NCBI RefSeq assembly: GCF_003264365.1
Contig: NZ_PYAK01000004.1
Span: 1-64,000 of the forward strand
Source: Micromonospora noduli
Lineage (GTDB): Bacteria > Actinomycetota > Actinomycetes > Mycobacteriales > Micromonosporaceae
Direction of reading: 5' to 3'
DNA: 64,000 nt
This document shows, piece by piece, positions 42,508 to 51,831 of this stretch. Position 1 is the stretch's first letter; each line of letters starts with the position of its first letter. The position numbers and the translations under genes were made by a program. The notes under the pieces were generated by a model. The model was not told the DNA's origin. It saw only the letters and a list, made by a program, of their open reading frames with translations, and made no database searches.

Positions 42508-45177
42508 TTACGCCGACGGTTCGTCGGCTCCACCGAGCAGCCAGGTGTCCTTCGACCCGCCGCCGCGCGACGAGTTGACGATCATGCTGCCGGCCGGAGC
42601 CACCCTGGTCAGCGCCACCGGCGCGACCTCGGCGGTGTCACCGAGGAACACGAACGCCCGCAGGTCGACGTGGCGGGGAGCCAGCGCCGCGCCGTCGAAG
42701 ACCGGGTGGGTGGTCAGCGCGATCATCTCCTGGGCGATCCACCGGTGCGGGGCCGCGAGGATCTGCTCCCGGACGGCGTCCAACTCCTCCGCCTCGGCGC
42801 GGGGGCCGATAACCACCCGGTCACCGCCGTACCCGTCGACCGGCTTGAGCACCAACTCGTCGAGCCGGCCCAGCACCTCGGCCCGCTGCTCGGGCAGTCC
42901 ACACAGGTACGTCGGCACGTCCCCGAGCAGCGGCTTCTCGCCCAGGTAGTACTCGATCAGTCGGGGCACGTACGCGTACAGCGCCTTGTCGTCACCGACA
43001 CCGTTGCCCAGCGCGTTGGCCAGCGTGAGCCGCCCGGCGTGCACGGCGGCGAGCAGCGGCCACCCCAGCGGCACCCCGTCCGCGCCGGGCGCGTGCAGCA
43101 GCGCCTCCTCGTCCATCCGCAGGTAGATCACGTCGACCTCGCGGCGGCAGCCCTCGCGGACCAGGCGGACCCGGCCCTCCTCCACCAGCAGGTCGCTGGT
43201 CTCGGTCAGCGGCACACCCATCTCGTCGGCGAGCAGCCGATGCTCGAACCAGGCCGGATCACCGGGGCCGCTGCTGAGCACCACCACGGCGGGGTCGTCG
43301 GCTGCGGCGGGCGCGGCGGCGACCAGCGCCCGGTACAGCATCGCCGGCGTCTCGTCGGCGGGCAGCAGATCCTCTGGCACCGGCAGCTCCGGCAGCACCG
43401 CCCGGGTCAGCCGCCGGTTCTGCACCGCATAGCCGATCCCGGAGGGCACCCGCAGGTTGTCCTCCAGCACGTACCAGCCGCCGTCCGGGTCCCGGACGAG
43501 GTCGGTGCCGGACACCTGGGCGCGGGTGCTCCGTCGGCCCATCAGCGCCCCGGTCGGGCGCAGCCCCGGTGAGGACTCCACCACCCACGCCGGCACCACG
43601 CCGTCGGCCACCACGGCCCGGTCGGCGTAGACGTCGCGCAGGAACGCGTCGAGGGCGCGGGCGCGCTGCACCAGGCCGGTACGCAGGGTCCGCCAGTCGG
43701 CGGCGGGCACCACCCGGGGCATCAGGTCGACCGGGAAGAGCCGGGTGCTCGCCTCGCCGGCCACGCTGAACGTCACGCCCCGGGCCCGCTGCTCCTCGTC
43801 CCGGTCGTGTTCGCGTTGACGCAGGACCCCGGCGCCGAGTTGGCGCAGGGCCGCGAGCATCGGGGCGTACGCCGGTTGCGGTCCGTCCGGTCCGAAGACC
43901 TCGTCGCCGGCGTCGGCGTACGTGGGCAGCGCCGGCGGTGTCGGCGCACCCGGCAGCGGCCCGCGGACCCGGCCCCGGGTCTCGTCGAGCAGCAGGTCGA
44001 CCACGTCGGCCAACCGGCCCCGTCGCTCGTACGCCCGCCGCTGCCGGGCGGCGGAGCTGCCACGTTCCAGCGCGTACCGGGTCAGCTCGCTGACCTGCTC
44101 CCAGTCCCCGGTCGCCTCCAACTGTGGGCGCAGGTCGGTCACCAGGCGGCGGACCGCCTGGGCGGCCGGCACCGGTCGGGCCGACCGGGGCAGGTCGAGC
44201 AGGTCACCCTCCAACCCGGAGCGGGCGGCCCGCCACACGGCGGCGCGCAGCACCGGTGGTCGTACGGCAGTGCGCTCCACCCCGGCGCGCAGGGCGGCGA
44301 CCTCCCGTCGGACGAGCGCCCGGAACAGGCCGGTGAGCAGGACGATGGTCTCCACGTCGGCGTTGGCGTCGGTGATCCGCAGCTCCACTGTGGGCACGTG
44401 CGCCGACGGCCGGACGTCGAAATAGATCATGGCGGGGTCGGTGATGGTCTCGGAGGAGATCAGCTCGGCGACCAGCGCCTCGTGGTCCGCGGCGCTGGTC
44501 ACCTCGCCCGGGTCGCCGGCGGTGGGCCAGCGCTGCCAGACCAGGGACCGGACGCTGGCGTAGCCGCTGTCCTGGCCCATCCAGTACGGCGAACTCGTGG
44601 AGAGGGCGAGCAGCGCCGGCAGCCACGGCTGGACCCGGCGGGTGACCGCCACCGCCAGGTCCCGGTCGGAGACGCCGACGTGCACCTGCGCGCCGCAGAT
44701 CAACTGCTCCCGGGCGAGCAGCTGATACTCGTCGAGCATCCGCCGGTAGCGGGATGTGGGGGTGACGCTGGGGTCGCCGTCGGCGCGCAGCGGCACCGTA
44801 CCGGCCGCCACGATGCCCAGACCGGCCCGGTCGGCGACCTGGACGGCCGCCTGACGCAGTCGGGTCAGCTCGGCGCGGATCTCGTCCAGGGTGCGGCAGA
44901 CCGCGGTGTTGGTCTCCACCACGCTGCGGTGCAGCTCGGCGGTGAACGAGGCCGCCGGCAACCGGTCGAGCAACTCCCCGGCGCGGGGCACCAACTCCCG
45001 GGTGTGCAGGTCGATGACGTGGAACTCCTCCTCCACCCCGATCGTGGCCAGGTCCGCCGGGTCGCCGTCGTCCAGTGACAGGACCGGATTCGTACGGGGG
45101 GTGGGCAGCATCCGGCCGTTGCCGGACCGGCCCACCGGCCCGTCGTACGTCGGCGCGTTCGTGGTGTTGTCGGCCAT
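42508..45177 (-). CDS. Fusion of GCS2-type carboxylate-amine ligase and circularly permuted ATP-grasp
   Basis: 889 aa. Residues 46-400 are a GCS2/YbdK domain (IGVEEEFHVID, CGAQVHVGVSDRDLAV, PAMIYFDVRPSAHVPTVELR). Residues about 420-885 are a circularly permuted ATP-grasp type 2 domain (FPVDLMPRVVPAADW, GGWYVLEDNLRVPSGIGYAV, LKPVDGYGGDRVVIG, VNSSRGGGSKDTW). Both domain types form amide bonds, so the protein could build a short gamma-linked peptide. ATG at 45177; first gene of an operon with the amidotransferase (98-bp gap) and S9 peptidase. Confidence 0.88.
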   Translation of the reverse strand: MADNTTNAPTYDGPVGRSGNGRMLPTPRTNPVLSLDDGDPADLATIGVEEEFHVIDLHTRELVPRAGELLDRLPAASFTAELHRSVVETNTAVCRTLDEIRAELTRLRQAAVQVADRAGLGIVAAGTVPLRADGDPSVTPTSRYRRMLDEYQLLAREQLICGAQVHVGVSDRDLAVAVTRRVQPWLPALLALSTSSPYWMGQDSGYASVRSLVWQRWPTAGDPGEVTSAADHEALVAELISSETITDPAMIYFDVRPSAHVPTVELRITDANADVETIVLLTGLFRALVRREVAALRAGVERTAVRPPVLRAAVWRAARSGLEGDLLDLPRSARPVPAAQAVRRLVTDLRPQLEATGDWEQVSELTRYALERGSSAARQRRAYERRGRLADVVDLLLDETRGRVRGPLPGAPTPPALPTYADAGDEVFGPDGPQPAYAPMLAALRQLGAGVLRQREHDRDEEQRARGVTFSVAGEASTRLFPVDLMPRVVPAADWRTLRTGLVQRARALDAFLRDVYADRAVVADGVVPAWVVESSPGLRPTGALMGRRSTRAQVSGTDLVRDPDGGWYVLEDNLRVPSGIGYAVQNRRLTRAVLPELPVPEDLLPADETPAMLYRALVAAAPAAADDPAVVVLSSGPGDPAWFEHRLLADEMGVPLTETSDLLVEEGRVRLVREGCRREVDVIYLRMDEEALLHAPGADGVPLGWPLLAAVHAGRLTLANALGNGVGDDKALYAYVPRLIEYYLGEKPLLGDVPTYLCGLPEQRAEVLGRLDELVLKPVDGYGGDRVVIGPRAEAEELDAVREQILAAPHRWIAQEMIALTTHPVFDGAALAPRHVDLRAFVFLGDTAEVAPVALTRVAPAGSMIVNSSRGGGSKDTWLLGGADEPSA

Positions 45178-45289
45178 GGTCACCCCGGTTCGCGTGTCGG
45201 TGGTCTGGCTGTCCGACGAGCGTTCCCAGGGTTGGTACCGGGGGTGTTTCCGGCGCGTTAAGGTGACGCCCCCGTTCTGTCCGCGCTGC

Positions 45290-45856
45290 TCAGCGCTGCG
45301 CAGCCCGGTACTCGATGGTCGCGGCGACCCGGTCGGCGGTGGCGGCGCCGAGTTCCCGTTCCGTGAGCCACAGCCCCAGATCGAGCCCCGCTGAGAGCGC
45401 GCCAGCGGTGACTCGGTCACCGTCGTCGACCACCCGCTCGTCGAGGACTGTGACGTCGAGGGCGCGCAACTCGTCGTACGCGTTGCGGTTGGTGGTCGCC
45501 CGCCGACCCGTCAGCAGGCCGGCGGCGGCGAGCACCAGCGCACCGGTGCACACCGAAGCCATCCATCGTGCCGATGGCGCCAGTGCGGCCAGCTTCGCCG
45601 GCAGCACACCACGTTGCGCCTGCGCCCAGGAACCCTCGGCGGCCCGGTTCAGCCATCCGCCACCCGGGACAACCACGCCGTCGGCCTGATGCAGCACCTC
45701 GGGAACCTGAAGTTGGACACCACGCATGCTGGTGACCAGCCCCGGCCGTTCGACGGCGACCAGCGCCACGTCGAAGCCGGCCATCGACAAGACTTCGAAT
45801 GGCCCGAAGACGTCCAGTTCGTCGAAGCCGTCGAACACCACCATCTCGATCCGCAT
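45290..45856 (-). CDS. DJ-1/PfpI family protein
   Basis: 188 aa. EMVVFDGFDELDVFGPFEVL at the start, VVVPGGGW, and the nucleophile elbow SVCTGALVLAAAGLLTGRRA with the conserved Cys. It matches isonitrile-hydratase or amidase-like members of the DJ-1 superfamily. The ATG at 45856 is selected over a long upstream frame with no family sequence. Divergent from a GlxA-type regulator of the same superfamily (54 bp apart). Confidence 0.88.
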   Translation of the reverse strand: MRIEMVVFDGFDELDVFGPFEVLSMAGFDVALVAVERPGLVTSMRGVQLQVPEVLHQADGVVVPGGGWLNRAAEGSWAQAQRGVLPAKLAALAPSARWMASVCTGALVLAAAGLLTGRRATTNRNAYDELRALDVTVLDERVVDDGDRVTAGALSAGLDLGLWLTERELGAATADRVAATIEYRAAQR

Positions 45857-45909
45857 ACGGCCCAGGATCTCCTGCCGACCGGGCGGCGGCGAGTGGCATC
45901 CTTGCCACC

Positions 45910-46854
45910 ATGCGTAAGAAACCCGCCACGCATCGGGTCGCCGTCCTCGCCCTACCCACTGTCGTCGCCTTCGATCTGACCATCGCGACGCAGGTGTTCG
46001 GCCACGAGGGTCACGGCCGGTACGCGATGACGGTGTGCACACTGGACGGTGGTTCGGTCACCACCACCACGGACGGTCTGGAGCTGAGCGTCGCCGCGAC
46101 GCTTGACGCGCTCGACGATGCCGACACGGTGATCGTGCCCGGATTCCGCCGGGGCCCGGCGCCGCCGCGTGCTCTCGATGCGCTGCGGCAGGCACACAGT
46201 CGTGGCGCCCGCATCGCGTCGATCTGCACCGGCGCCTTCGCGCTGGCCCAGGCCGGCCTGCTCGACGGTCGCCGCGCGACGACCCACTGGGCGCACGCCG
46301 ACGCGCTCGCCGACGAGCACCCACTGGTGCTCGTGGACGCGAATGCGCTGTACGTCGACGAAGGCGAGGTGATCACCAGCGCCGGACTCGCCGCCGGTCT
46401 GGACATGTGCCTCTACCTCGTCGGCCGCGACCACGGGCAGGCTGCCGCCATCCAACGGGCCCGCCACATGGTCACACCGCTGCACCGCGCCGGCGGTCAG
46501 GCCCAGTTCATCCCGGTCGGCGTTCCGGATGAGGACGACGAGTTGGCCGGGGTCATCACCTGGGCGAGCAGCAACCTGCACCGCCCGATCACTGTCGCGG
46601 ACCTCGCCCGGCAGGGTGTGATGTCCAGCCGTACGCTGCACCGCACTTTCCAGAGCCGGTTCCGGATGAGCCCACGAGCGTGGTTGATCCAGCAACGGCT
46701 GCGCGCCGCCTGCACCCTGCTCGAGAACGGCGGGACAACAGTCGACGAGGTCGCACGGCGCGCCGGCCTGGGTACGGCGACCAACCTCCGTGCGCATTTC
46801 CAGCGGGCCTTCGCCACCACCCCTACCGCGTACCGCCGGGCCTTCACACAGTGA
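45910..46854 (+). CDS. GlxA family regulator (DJ-1-like domain plus AraC helix-turn-helix)
   Basis: 314 aa. N-terminal DJ-1-like domain (VAVLALPTVVAFDLTIATQV, VPGFRRG, SICTGAFALAQAGLLDGRRA), C-terminal AraC-type DNA-binding domain (VADLARQGVMSSRTLHRTFQ, VDEVARRAGLGTATNLRAHF). Divergent from the DJ-1/PfpI gene, which it probably controls. Ligand unknown. Confidence 0.92.
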   Translation: MRKKPATHRVAVLALPTVVAFDLTIATQVFGHEGHGRYAMTVCTLDGGSVTTTTDGLELSVAATLDALDDADTVIVPGFRRGPAPPRALDALRQAHSRGARIASICTGAFALAQAGLLDGRRATTHWAHADALADEHPLVLVDANALYVDEGEVITSAGLAAGLDMCLYLVGRDHGQAAAIQRARHMVTPLHRAGGQAQFIPVGVPDEDDELAGVITWASSNLHRPITVADLARQGVMSSRTLHRTFQSRFRMSPRAWLIQQRLRAACTLLENGGTTVDEVARRAGLGTATNLRAHFQRAFATTPTAYRRAFTQ

Positions 46855-46897
46855 CTCCCGCGACGGTGGCCGTGGCGCGGTCGTGGTGGCGGTCGGC

Positions 46898-46936
46898 GAT
46901 GTCGGGGTGTCCCGCCGGCCTGGACACCCCGACATC
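46898..46936. terminator. Bidirectional hairpin terminator
   Basis: Perfect 15-bp stem GATGTCGGGGTGTCC (46898-46912) with complement (46922-46936), 9-nt loop, between the convergent GlxA-type and cellulase genes. Confidence 0.8.
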
Positions 46937-46979
46937 AGCAGTCTCGATTCGATCAATCGCGGTCAAGGAGCGGCCGGGA

Positions 46980-48332
46980 TCACCTCATGTTCGCCACCAC
47001 GAACGGCGCGTGGCCGTGCAGGTAGTTGGTCCACCCACCGGTCACCGGCGCCCCCGGGCTGAGCAGGTTGGTGGTGTCGGTGCCGACGTCGAGCTTCCAG
47101 GCCGTCCAGGAGATGCCGTTCGCCTTCATCCAGTCGATCCAGGACTGCGCCTCCGGCAGGCAGGCCCGGCCGTCGAGGCCGCCATCGGCGTTGCTGGCGC
47201 CCCACTCCGTGACGAACAGCGCCAGACCCGCGCGGATCGCCGCGTCGCCCTTGGCGCGCAGCGACGCCCCGTGGGTACAGGAGTAGAAGTGCAGGGTGTA
47301 CATCAGGTTGGTGCCGGTGACCGGGCTGGCCGACGCGACGTCCACGTCCTGTGACCAGGTCGGGGTGCCGAGCACGACGATGTTGTCCGGGTCAACGGCG
47401 CGGATCGCGGACACCACCGCCTGGTGGTACGGCTTGATGACGTTGGTCCAGCTGACCTGGAGCGGCTCGTTGTAGGGCTCCCAGATGACGTTGGGCAGGT
47501 GACCGTACCGGCGGGCCAGGTCGCCGAAGAACGCCACCGCCTGGGACTGGTTGTTCTGCGCCTCGTGCGCGTGCCAGTCGACGATCACGTACACCCCGGC
47601 GGTGACCGCGTTGTTGATGATGGTCTCCACCTGCGCGCGCGCCTTGGCCGGGTCACTGAGGTACGCCCCCGCCGGTTCCACGCCCATGGCCGCGCGGATC
47701 ACCTGGAGGTTCCAGTTGTCGCGCATCCAGGTCAGCGCGGAGAGGTTCTCGGCGTACGGGGCCGTCTCCCAGTTGAGCCACATGCTGCTGATGCCGCGCA
47801 GCTGCACCCGCGCGCCGGACTTGTCGCACATCGTGGTGCCGCAGACCCGCAGTTGCCCGTGCCGCTCGACCGGCGTGCCGGTGGTCGGCGGCGGGGTCGT
47901 CGGCGGCGGCGTCGTGGGCGGCGGCGTGGTCGGGGGCGGACCGCCGGCACAGGACGCGCCGTTCACTGTGCAGTTCACCGGGGTGCCGGTGCCGTTGACG
48001 AGGAAGCCGAACGAGGTGGAGGCACCGGCGGCGAGGGTGCCGTTCCAGGACACGTTGGCGAAGGTGTAGTGGCTGCCCGAGGTCGTCTGTTGCGCGTTCC
48101 ACGACTGGCTGACGGTCGAGGAGGACGGCAGGTCGAACTCCACCCGCCAGCTGGTGATCGGTGCGGAGGTGTCGTTGGTGACGGTCACCTGCCCCTGGTA
48201 GCCGTTGCCCCAGTTGTTCGTCACGGAGAACACGGCGGTGGCCGCGCTGGCCGGTGTGGCGGCGACCACTGCCACCCCACCGGCGAGCAGGCCGGCGACG
48301 GCCAGGGTCGTGACAAGTCTCAGTGTGCGCAT
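46980..48332 (-). CDS. Secreted cellulase: CBM2 and GH5
   Basis: 450 aa. Signal peptide of about 30 residues ending ATPASA. CBM2 (31-128; FSVTNNWGNGYQGQVTVTND, VSWNGTLAAGASTSFGF), then a Pro/Thr linker (PPPTTPPPTT repeats), then a GH5 catalytic domain (about 160-450). Acid/base Glu in VIWEPYNEP and nucleophile Glu in FVTEWGAS; DWHAHEAQN also fits. ATG at 48332. No LacI-type operator was seen upstream. Acts outside the cell on beta-1,4-glucan. Confidence 0.94.
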   Translation of the reverse strand: MRTLRLVTTLAVAGLLAGGVAVVAATPASAATAVFSVTNNWGNGYQGQVTVTNDTSAPITSWRVEFDLPSSSTVSQSWNAQQTTSGSHYTFANVSWNGTLAAGASTSFGFLVNGTGTPVNCTVNGASCAGGPPPTTPPPTTPPPTTPPPTTGTPVERHGQLRVCGTTMCDKSGARVQLRGISSMWLNWETAPYAENLSALTWMRDNWNLQVIRAAMGVEPAGAYLSDPAKARAQVETIINNAVTAGVYVIVDWHAHEAQNNQSQAVAFFGDLARRYGHLPNVIWEPYNEPLQVSWTNVIKPYHQAVVSAIRAVDPDNIVVLGTPTWSQDVDVASASPVTGTNLMYTLHFYSCTHGASLRAKGDAAIRAGLALFVTEWGASNADGGLDGRACLPEAQSWIDWMKANGISWTAWKLDVGTDTTNLLSPGAPVTGGWTNYLHGHAPFVVANMR

Positions 48333-48422
48333 GCGGAACCCGCTTCGGATCGACGGTGGTGGTCTGAGGCGGGGCGGCGCCTGCGCGCACAATATCGATC
48401 CATGCCTATGGGGGCAAGGCGC

Positions 48423-49025
48423 TCAGGCCGCTGGGCGTACCCGGTAGGCCAGGTGCGTGACGCCGTCGCCCTCGACTACGCTGAACGGGCCGTCCAGCTG
48501 AAGTGGCGCGATCTTCAGGTCGGCGAAGAGCGGGATGCCGGCGCCGAGCAGGACGGGGACAAGGTCGACGTGCACCTCGTCGAGCAGGCCGGCCTCGATG
48601 ACCTGGGCGGCGATGGTGCCGCCGTTGACACCGACCTCCTTGTCGCCGGCGATCGCCTTCGCCCGGGCGATGGCGCTCTCGATGCCGTCGGTGACGAAGA
48701 CGAAGGAGTCGTTCTCGGGTGCCCAGCCCTCCGGCACGCTGTGAGTGACCACCACGACGGGCACGTCCAACGGATGCCGGCCACCCCACCCGCTGGTGAT
48801 GTCGAAGAGCCTCCGGCCGACGACGAGCGCGCCGGTCCGCTCGGTGAGAGCCCGCAGATGCCGGGCGCTCGTGGCGGACGTGCGAAAGGTCAGCTCGGGG
48901 TCGGCCGTCGGCGTCTCGACGTCACCGTTCTCGTACCACTGGAAGAGGTACTCGAAGCCGCCGTGGGACGCGTCCGCGATGTAGCCGTCCAACGACATCG
49001 TCGCCCCGGTCGTCACCTTCGTCAT
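48423..49025 (-). CDS. Dihydrofolate-reductase-like (RibD C-terminal domain) protein
   Basis: 200 aa. TTGATMSLDGYIAD, GALVVGRRLFD and GGTIAAQVIEAGLLDEVHVD are the family blocks of RibD_C-type reductases. It stands alone between the cellulase and a TetR gene. Substrate unknown. Confidence 0.9.
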   Translation of the reverse strand: MTKVTTGATMSLDGYIADASHGGFEYLFQWYENGDVETPTADPELTFRTSATSARHLRALTERTGALVVGRRLFDITSGWGGRHPLDVPVVVVTHSVPEGWAPENDSFVFVTDGIESAIARAKAIAGDKEVGVNGGTIAAQVIEAGLLDEVHVDLVPVLLGAGIPLFADLKIAPLQLDGPFSVVEGDGVTHLAYRVRPAA

Positions 49026-49159
49026 CGATCCACTCCTCGGTCCGTGCCGTGTCGGCTCGTCGGCGAGGCCGGCTGTCTCCGGCCCTCAACCAATGGTCGA
49101 AGCCGGCCGACCGTCCTCGACACGTCCGCCGAACTTTCTCCCAGTGTCAGCCGTGGCCG

Positions 49160-49726
49160 TCAGGAGCGCAGCGCGTTGAGCACGAGGTCGGCGTACCGGC
49201 GCCACACCGCCGGGTCGCGCTCGTCGAGCACGATGAGCTGCCGGACCGCCCCGCAGAGGATCACCCGGATGTCCAGCTCCCCGGCGTCCGGGCGGATCTT
49301 GCCGGACGCTCGGGCCGCCGCGACCAGCTGCCCGATCAGGCCCAGGATGCGCGCGGCGGGCACCAGCCTGCCCTCGAAGAACGCGTCGGCGAGGACCCGG
49401 TCGCGGGCGAGGCGTCCGAACAGGTCGGGCACGTAGGAACACCACTCCCGGTACGCGTCCGCGCCGTCGAGCGCCGCGCGGGTGCGCTGCTCCAGCTCCT
49501 GGAACTGCCGCTGGACGACCGCGACGATCAGGTCTTCCTTGCTGGGGTAGCTGCGGTACACCGTCGCGCGGCCCACCCCGGCCCGCTCCGCCACCTGCGG
49601 CACCGTCACCTGCAGACCCTGCTCACTGAAGAGCTCCCGGGCGGCGGCGATGACCCGCTCCTGGTTGCGACGGGCGTCGAGACGGCGATGGGGAGCATCC
49701 CTGTCGCTCGGCGTCGGTGGGGCCAT
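49160..49726 (-). CDS. TetR family regulator
   Basis: 188 aa. Helix-turn-helix NQERVIAAARELFSEQG, VPQVAERAGVGRATVYRSYP and SKEDLIVAVV. The C-terminal domain matches the common SBP/TetR_C type. It is the third gene of a minus-strand operon after the NTF2-like and CMD genes (4-bp gap). It probably represses this operon and the divergent aldo-keto reductase via the paired palindromes at 50718-50764. Confidence 0.92.
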   Translation of the reverse strand: MAPPTPSDRDAPHRRLDARRNQERVIAAARELFSEQGLQVTVPQVAERAGVGRATVYRSYPSKEDLIVAVVQRQFQELEQRTRAALDGADAYREWCSYVPDLFGRLARDRVLADAFFEGRLVPAARILGLIGQLVAAARASGKIRPDAGELDIRVILCGAVRQLIVLDERDPAVWRRYADLVLNALRS

Positions 49727-49730
49727 GGCC

Positions 49731-50291
49731 TCAGTCTGCCCGCTCGGTCTCGTCGGTCAGCAGCGGCTCGTCGCCGTACACGGTGGTGAGTTCGACGTCG
49801 AGCACCGTGGCCACCCGGCCGAACGACCAGTAGTAGCCGATTACGTGGAGCGCCTCGACGATCTCGCGCTCACTGAGGATGTGCCGCACCTGGTCGAAGA
49901 GGTCGTCGGGAACGCGCGGCGACCGCACCACCTCGGCGGCGAACCGGATGAGCGTGCGGTCGTACGCGGAGAGGTACGGGTTGTCGATGTCCCGGCTGCT
50001 GATGATCTCGCGGGTGCGCTCGTCGACGCCGGCCGCCGCGGACATCGGAGCGTGCTGGGCCGCCACGAACTCGCACCCGGTGTACTCCGCCACGGTGAGG
50101 ATGACCAGTTCCCGCGAGCGGGCGGGCAGCTCCAGCGCGGTGAACTGCGCCCTCGCGAGCTGGATGAAGAGGTTCACAGTGCCGACCGAGTGGGTCAGCA
50201 TCTTGACCATCGGGTCGGGCGGCAGGGCGGACAGGAAGTCGCGGACGTCGGTGGGAATCGCGTTCGGGTCGGGGTCGGTAAGGCGGGGCAT
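49731..50291 (-). CDS. Carboxymuconolactone decarboxylase family protein
   Basis: 186 aa alpha-helical AhpD/CMD-like protein. The core ELVILTVAEYTGCEFVAAQH carries one Cys and a His spaced as in CMD-like oxidoreductases; there is no CxxC. CAGGAGAGAG precedes the ATG. It lies between the NTF2-like and TetR genes in one operon; it may act in a small-molecule redox or ring-opening step. Confidence 0.88.
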   Translation of the reverse strand: MPRLTDPDPNAIPTDVRDFLSALPPDPMVKMLTHSVGTVNLFIQLARAQFTALELPARSRELVILTVAEYTGCEFVAAQHAPMSAAAGVDERTREIISSRDIDNPYLSAYDRTLIRFAAEVVRSPRVPDDLFDQVRHILSEREIVEALHVIGYYWSFGRVATVLDVELTTVYGDEPLLTDETERAD

Positions 50292-50324
50292 GGCTCTCTC
50301 CTGTTTCTGGTCGTCGAGGTGAGG

Positions 50325-50684
50325 TCAGGCGGGCAGGTCGAAGCCCGTCTCGCTGAGGTGGCGGAAGCGACCGTCCTCGGCGTACGACCCGAAGATGGCG
50401 ATCTCCCGCTTGGCGGTCGACCCGTCGGCCATGGTGATCTCAAAGACGTGTCGTTCGGCGTAGTGGAGGCCATCGCGCAGCTCGTCGAGGACTCGCACGG
50501 TGCCACCGACGATCTGACCACGCACCCGGGTCACCATCTCGACGAACGCGGCCCGGTCGAGGGTCTCGCCGTCGCTGCGGTGGGTGTAGTCGGGGGCGTA
50601 GAACTCATCGAGCGCGTCGGTCAGGTCGCGCGTCGGCTCGAAGACCACCGCGCGCAGGGCGTCGCTGATCCGTACCGGGTTCAT
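50325..50684 (-). CDS. NTF2-like (SnoaL-type) protein
   Basis: 119 aa cone-shaped NTF2-fold protein (LDEFYAPDYTHRSDGETLDR, FVEMVTRVRGQIVGGTVRVL, HVFEITMADG). First gene of the NTF2/CMD/TetR operon, ATG with GAGGAG upstream. Such proteins can be cyclases, isomerases or ligand binders; no catalytic assignment is possible. Confidence 0.85.
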   Translation of the reverse strand: MNPVRISDALRAVVFEPTRDLTDALDEFYAPDYTHRSDGETLDRAAFVEMVTRVRGQIVGGTVRVLDELRDGLHYAERHVFEITMADGSTAKREIAIFGSYAEDGRFRHLSETGFDLPA

Positions 50685-50717
50685 GGGGCTCCTCGTAAGT
50701 CACTGTCGAGCACATCC

Positions 50718-50764
50718 GGACTCGCAGGTCCGCTTAGCGCCCACCGTACCGGACTCCCGAGTCC
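50718..50764. promoter_or_regulatory. Paired palindromic operators between NTF2-like and aldo-keto reductase genes
   Basis: GGACTCCCGAGTCC (50751-50764) is a palindrome around a CC centre, and GGACTCGCAGGTCC (50718-50731) is a near copy. They start 33 bp apart, about three helical turns. Expected targets of the TetR protein encoded at 49160. Confidence 0.6.
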
Positions 50765-50853
50765 ACTTCCGGTGAGAGTCGTCACGTACCCGCTGGGCGG
50801 CTGGGCCCGCCACGGCGGGTGCGGGTCGGTCGGTCCGGTCGTAGCGTGGGCGC

Positions 50854-51831
50854 ATGCGAACCACCACGCTGGGCAGCACCGGACCCGAGGTCGGCGTCAT
50901 CGGCCTCGGCTGCATGGGCATGAGCCACGGCTACGACATCACCGGCCCCCGCGACGACGACACGTCGATCTCCGTTGTCCGACAGGCACTGGACCTGGGC
51001 GCGACGCTGATCGACACGTCGGACGTGTACGGGCCGTACACCAACGAGGAGCTGGTCGGGCGGGCGCTGGCCGGCGGGCACCGGGAGCGGGCCGTACTGG
51101 CCACGAAGGTCGGCCTGGTGGCCACCTCCCCCACCGGTGGTCCCGGCAACTCACCGAAGATCGGCAACAACGGCCGCCCGGAGCACATCCGTACGGCGAT
51201 CGACGAGAGCCTGCGCCGGCTCGGCACCGACCACGTCGACCTCTACCAGCTGCACCGGGTCGACCCGGAGGTGCCCATCGAGGAGTCCTGGGGCGCGATG
51301 GCCGAGGTCGTGGCGGCGGGCAAGGCCCGGCAGCTCGGGTTGTCCGAGGTGACGGTCGCGCAGATCGCGCGGGCCCAGGCGGTGCACCCGGTGGCGTCGG
51401 TGCAGTCCGAGTTGTCACTGTGGACGCGCGACCCGTTGGCCGAGGTGTTGCCGTACTGCGCCGAGCAGGGCATCGCCTTCCTGCCGTTCTCCCCGCTGGG
51501 TCGCGGTTTCCTCGCCGGCCGGTTCACCTCGTTCGACGACCTGCCCGCCGACGACTTCCGGCGTGGCCTGCCGCGCTTCCAGCAGGACGCGCTGCGCGCC
51601 AACCTCGCCATCGTCGCCCGGGTCCGGGAGATCGCCGAACGGGCCGGCTTCAGCCCCGCACAGGTCGCCCTCGCGTGGGTCGTCGCCCAGGGTGACCAGG
51701 TCATCCCGATCCCCGGTACCAAGACCCCGAAGTACCTGGTGGACAACTGCTCGGCCGCTGATGTGCGGCTCAGCGCCGAGGACCTGGCCGACCTGGACGC
51801 GCTGCCCGCGCCCGAGGGTGGCCGCTACTGA
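50854..51831 (+). CDS. Aldo/keto reductase
   Basis: 325 aa NADPH-dependent reductase of the YghZ/YajO-like class. Features: LGSTGPEVGVIGLGCMGMSH, catalytic Asp/Tyr in LIDTSDVYGPYTNEELVG, Lys in AVLATKVGLV, QLHRVDPEVPIEESWGAM and GDQVIPIPGTKTPKYL for cofactor binding. Divergent from the NTF2/CMD/TetR operon and probably co-regulated. Confidence 0.94.
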   Translation: MRTTTLGSTGPEVGVIGLGCMGMSHGYDITGPRDDDTSISVVRQALDLGATLIDTSDVYGPYTNEELVGRALAGGHRERAVLATKVGLVATSPTGGPGNSPKIGNNGRPEHIRTAIDESLRRLGTDHVDLYQLHRVDPEVPIEESWGAMAEVVAAGKARQLGLSEVTVAQIARAQAVHPVASVQSELSLWTRDPLAEVLPYCAEQGIAFLPFSPLGRGFLAGRFTSFDDLPADDFRRGLPRFQQDALRANLAIVARVREIAERAGFSPAQVALAWVVAQGDQVIPIPGTKTPKYLVDNCSAADVRLSAEDLADLDALPAPEGGRY

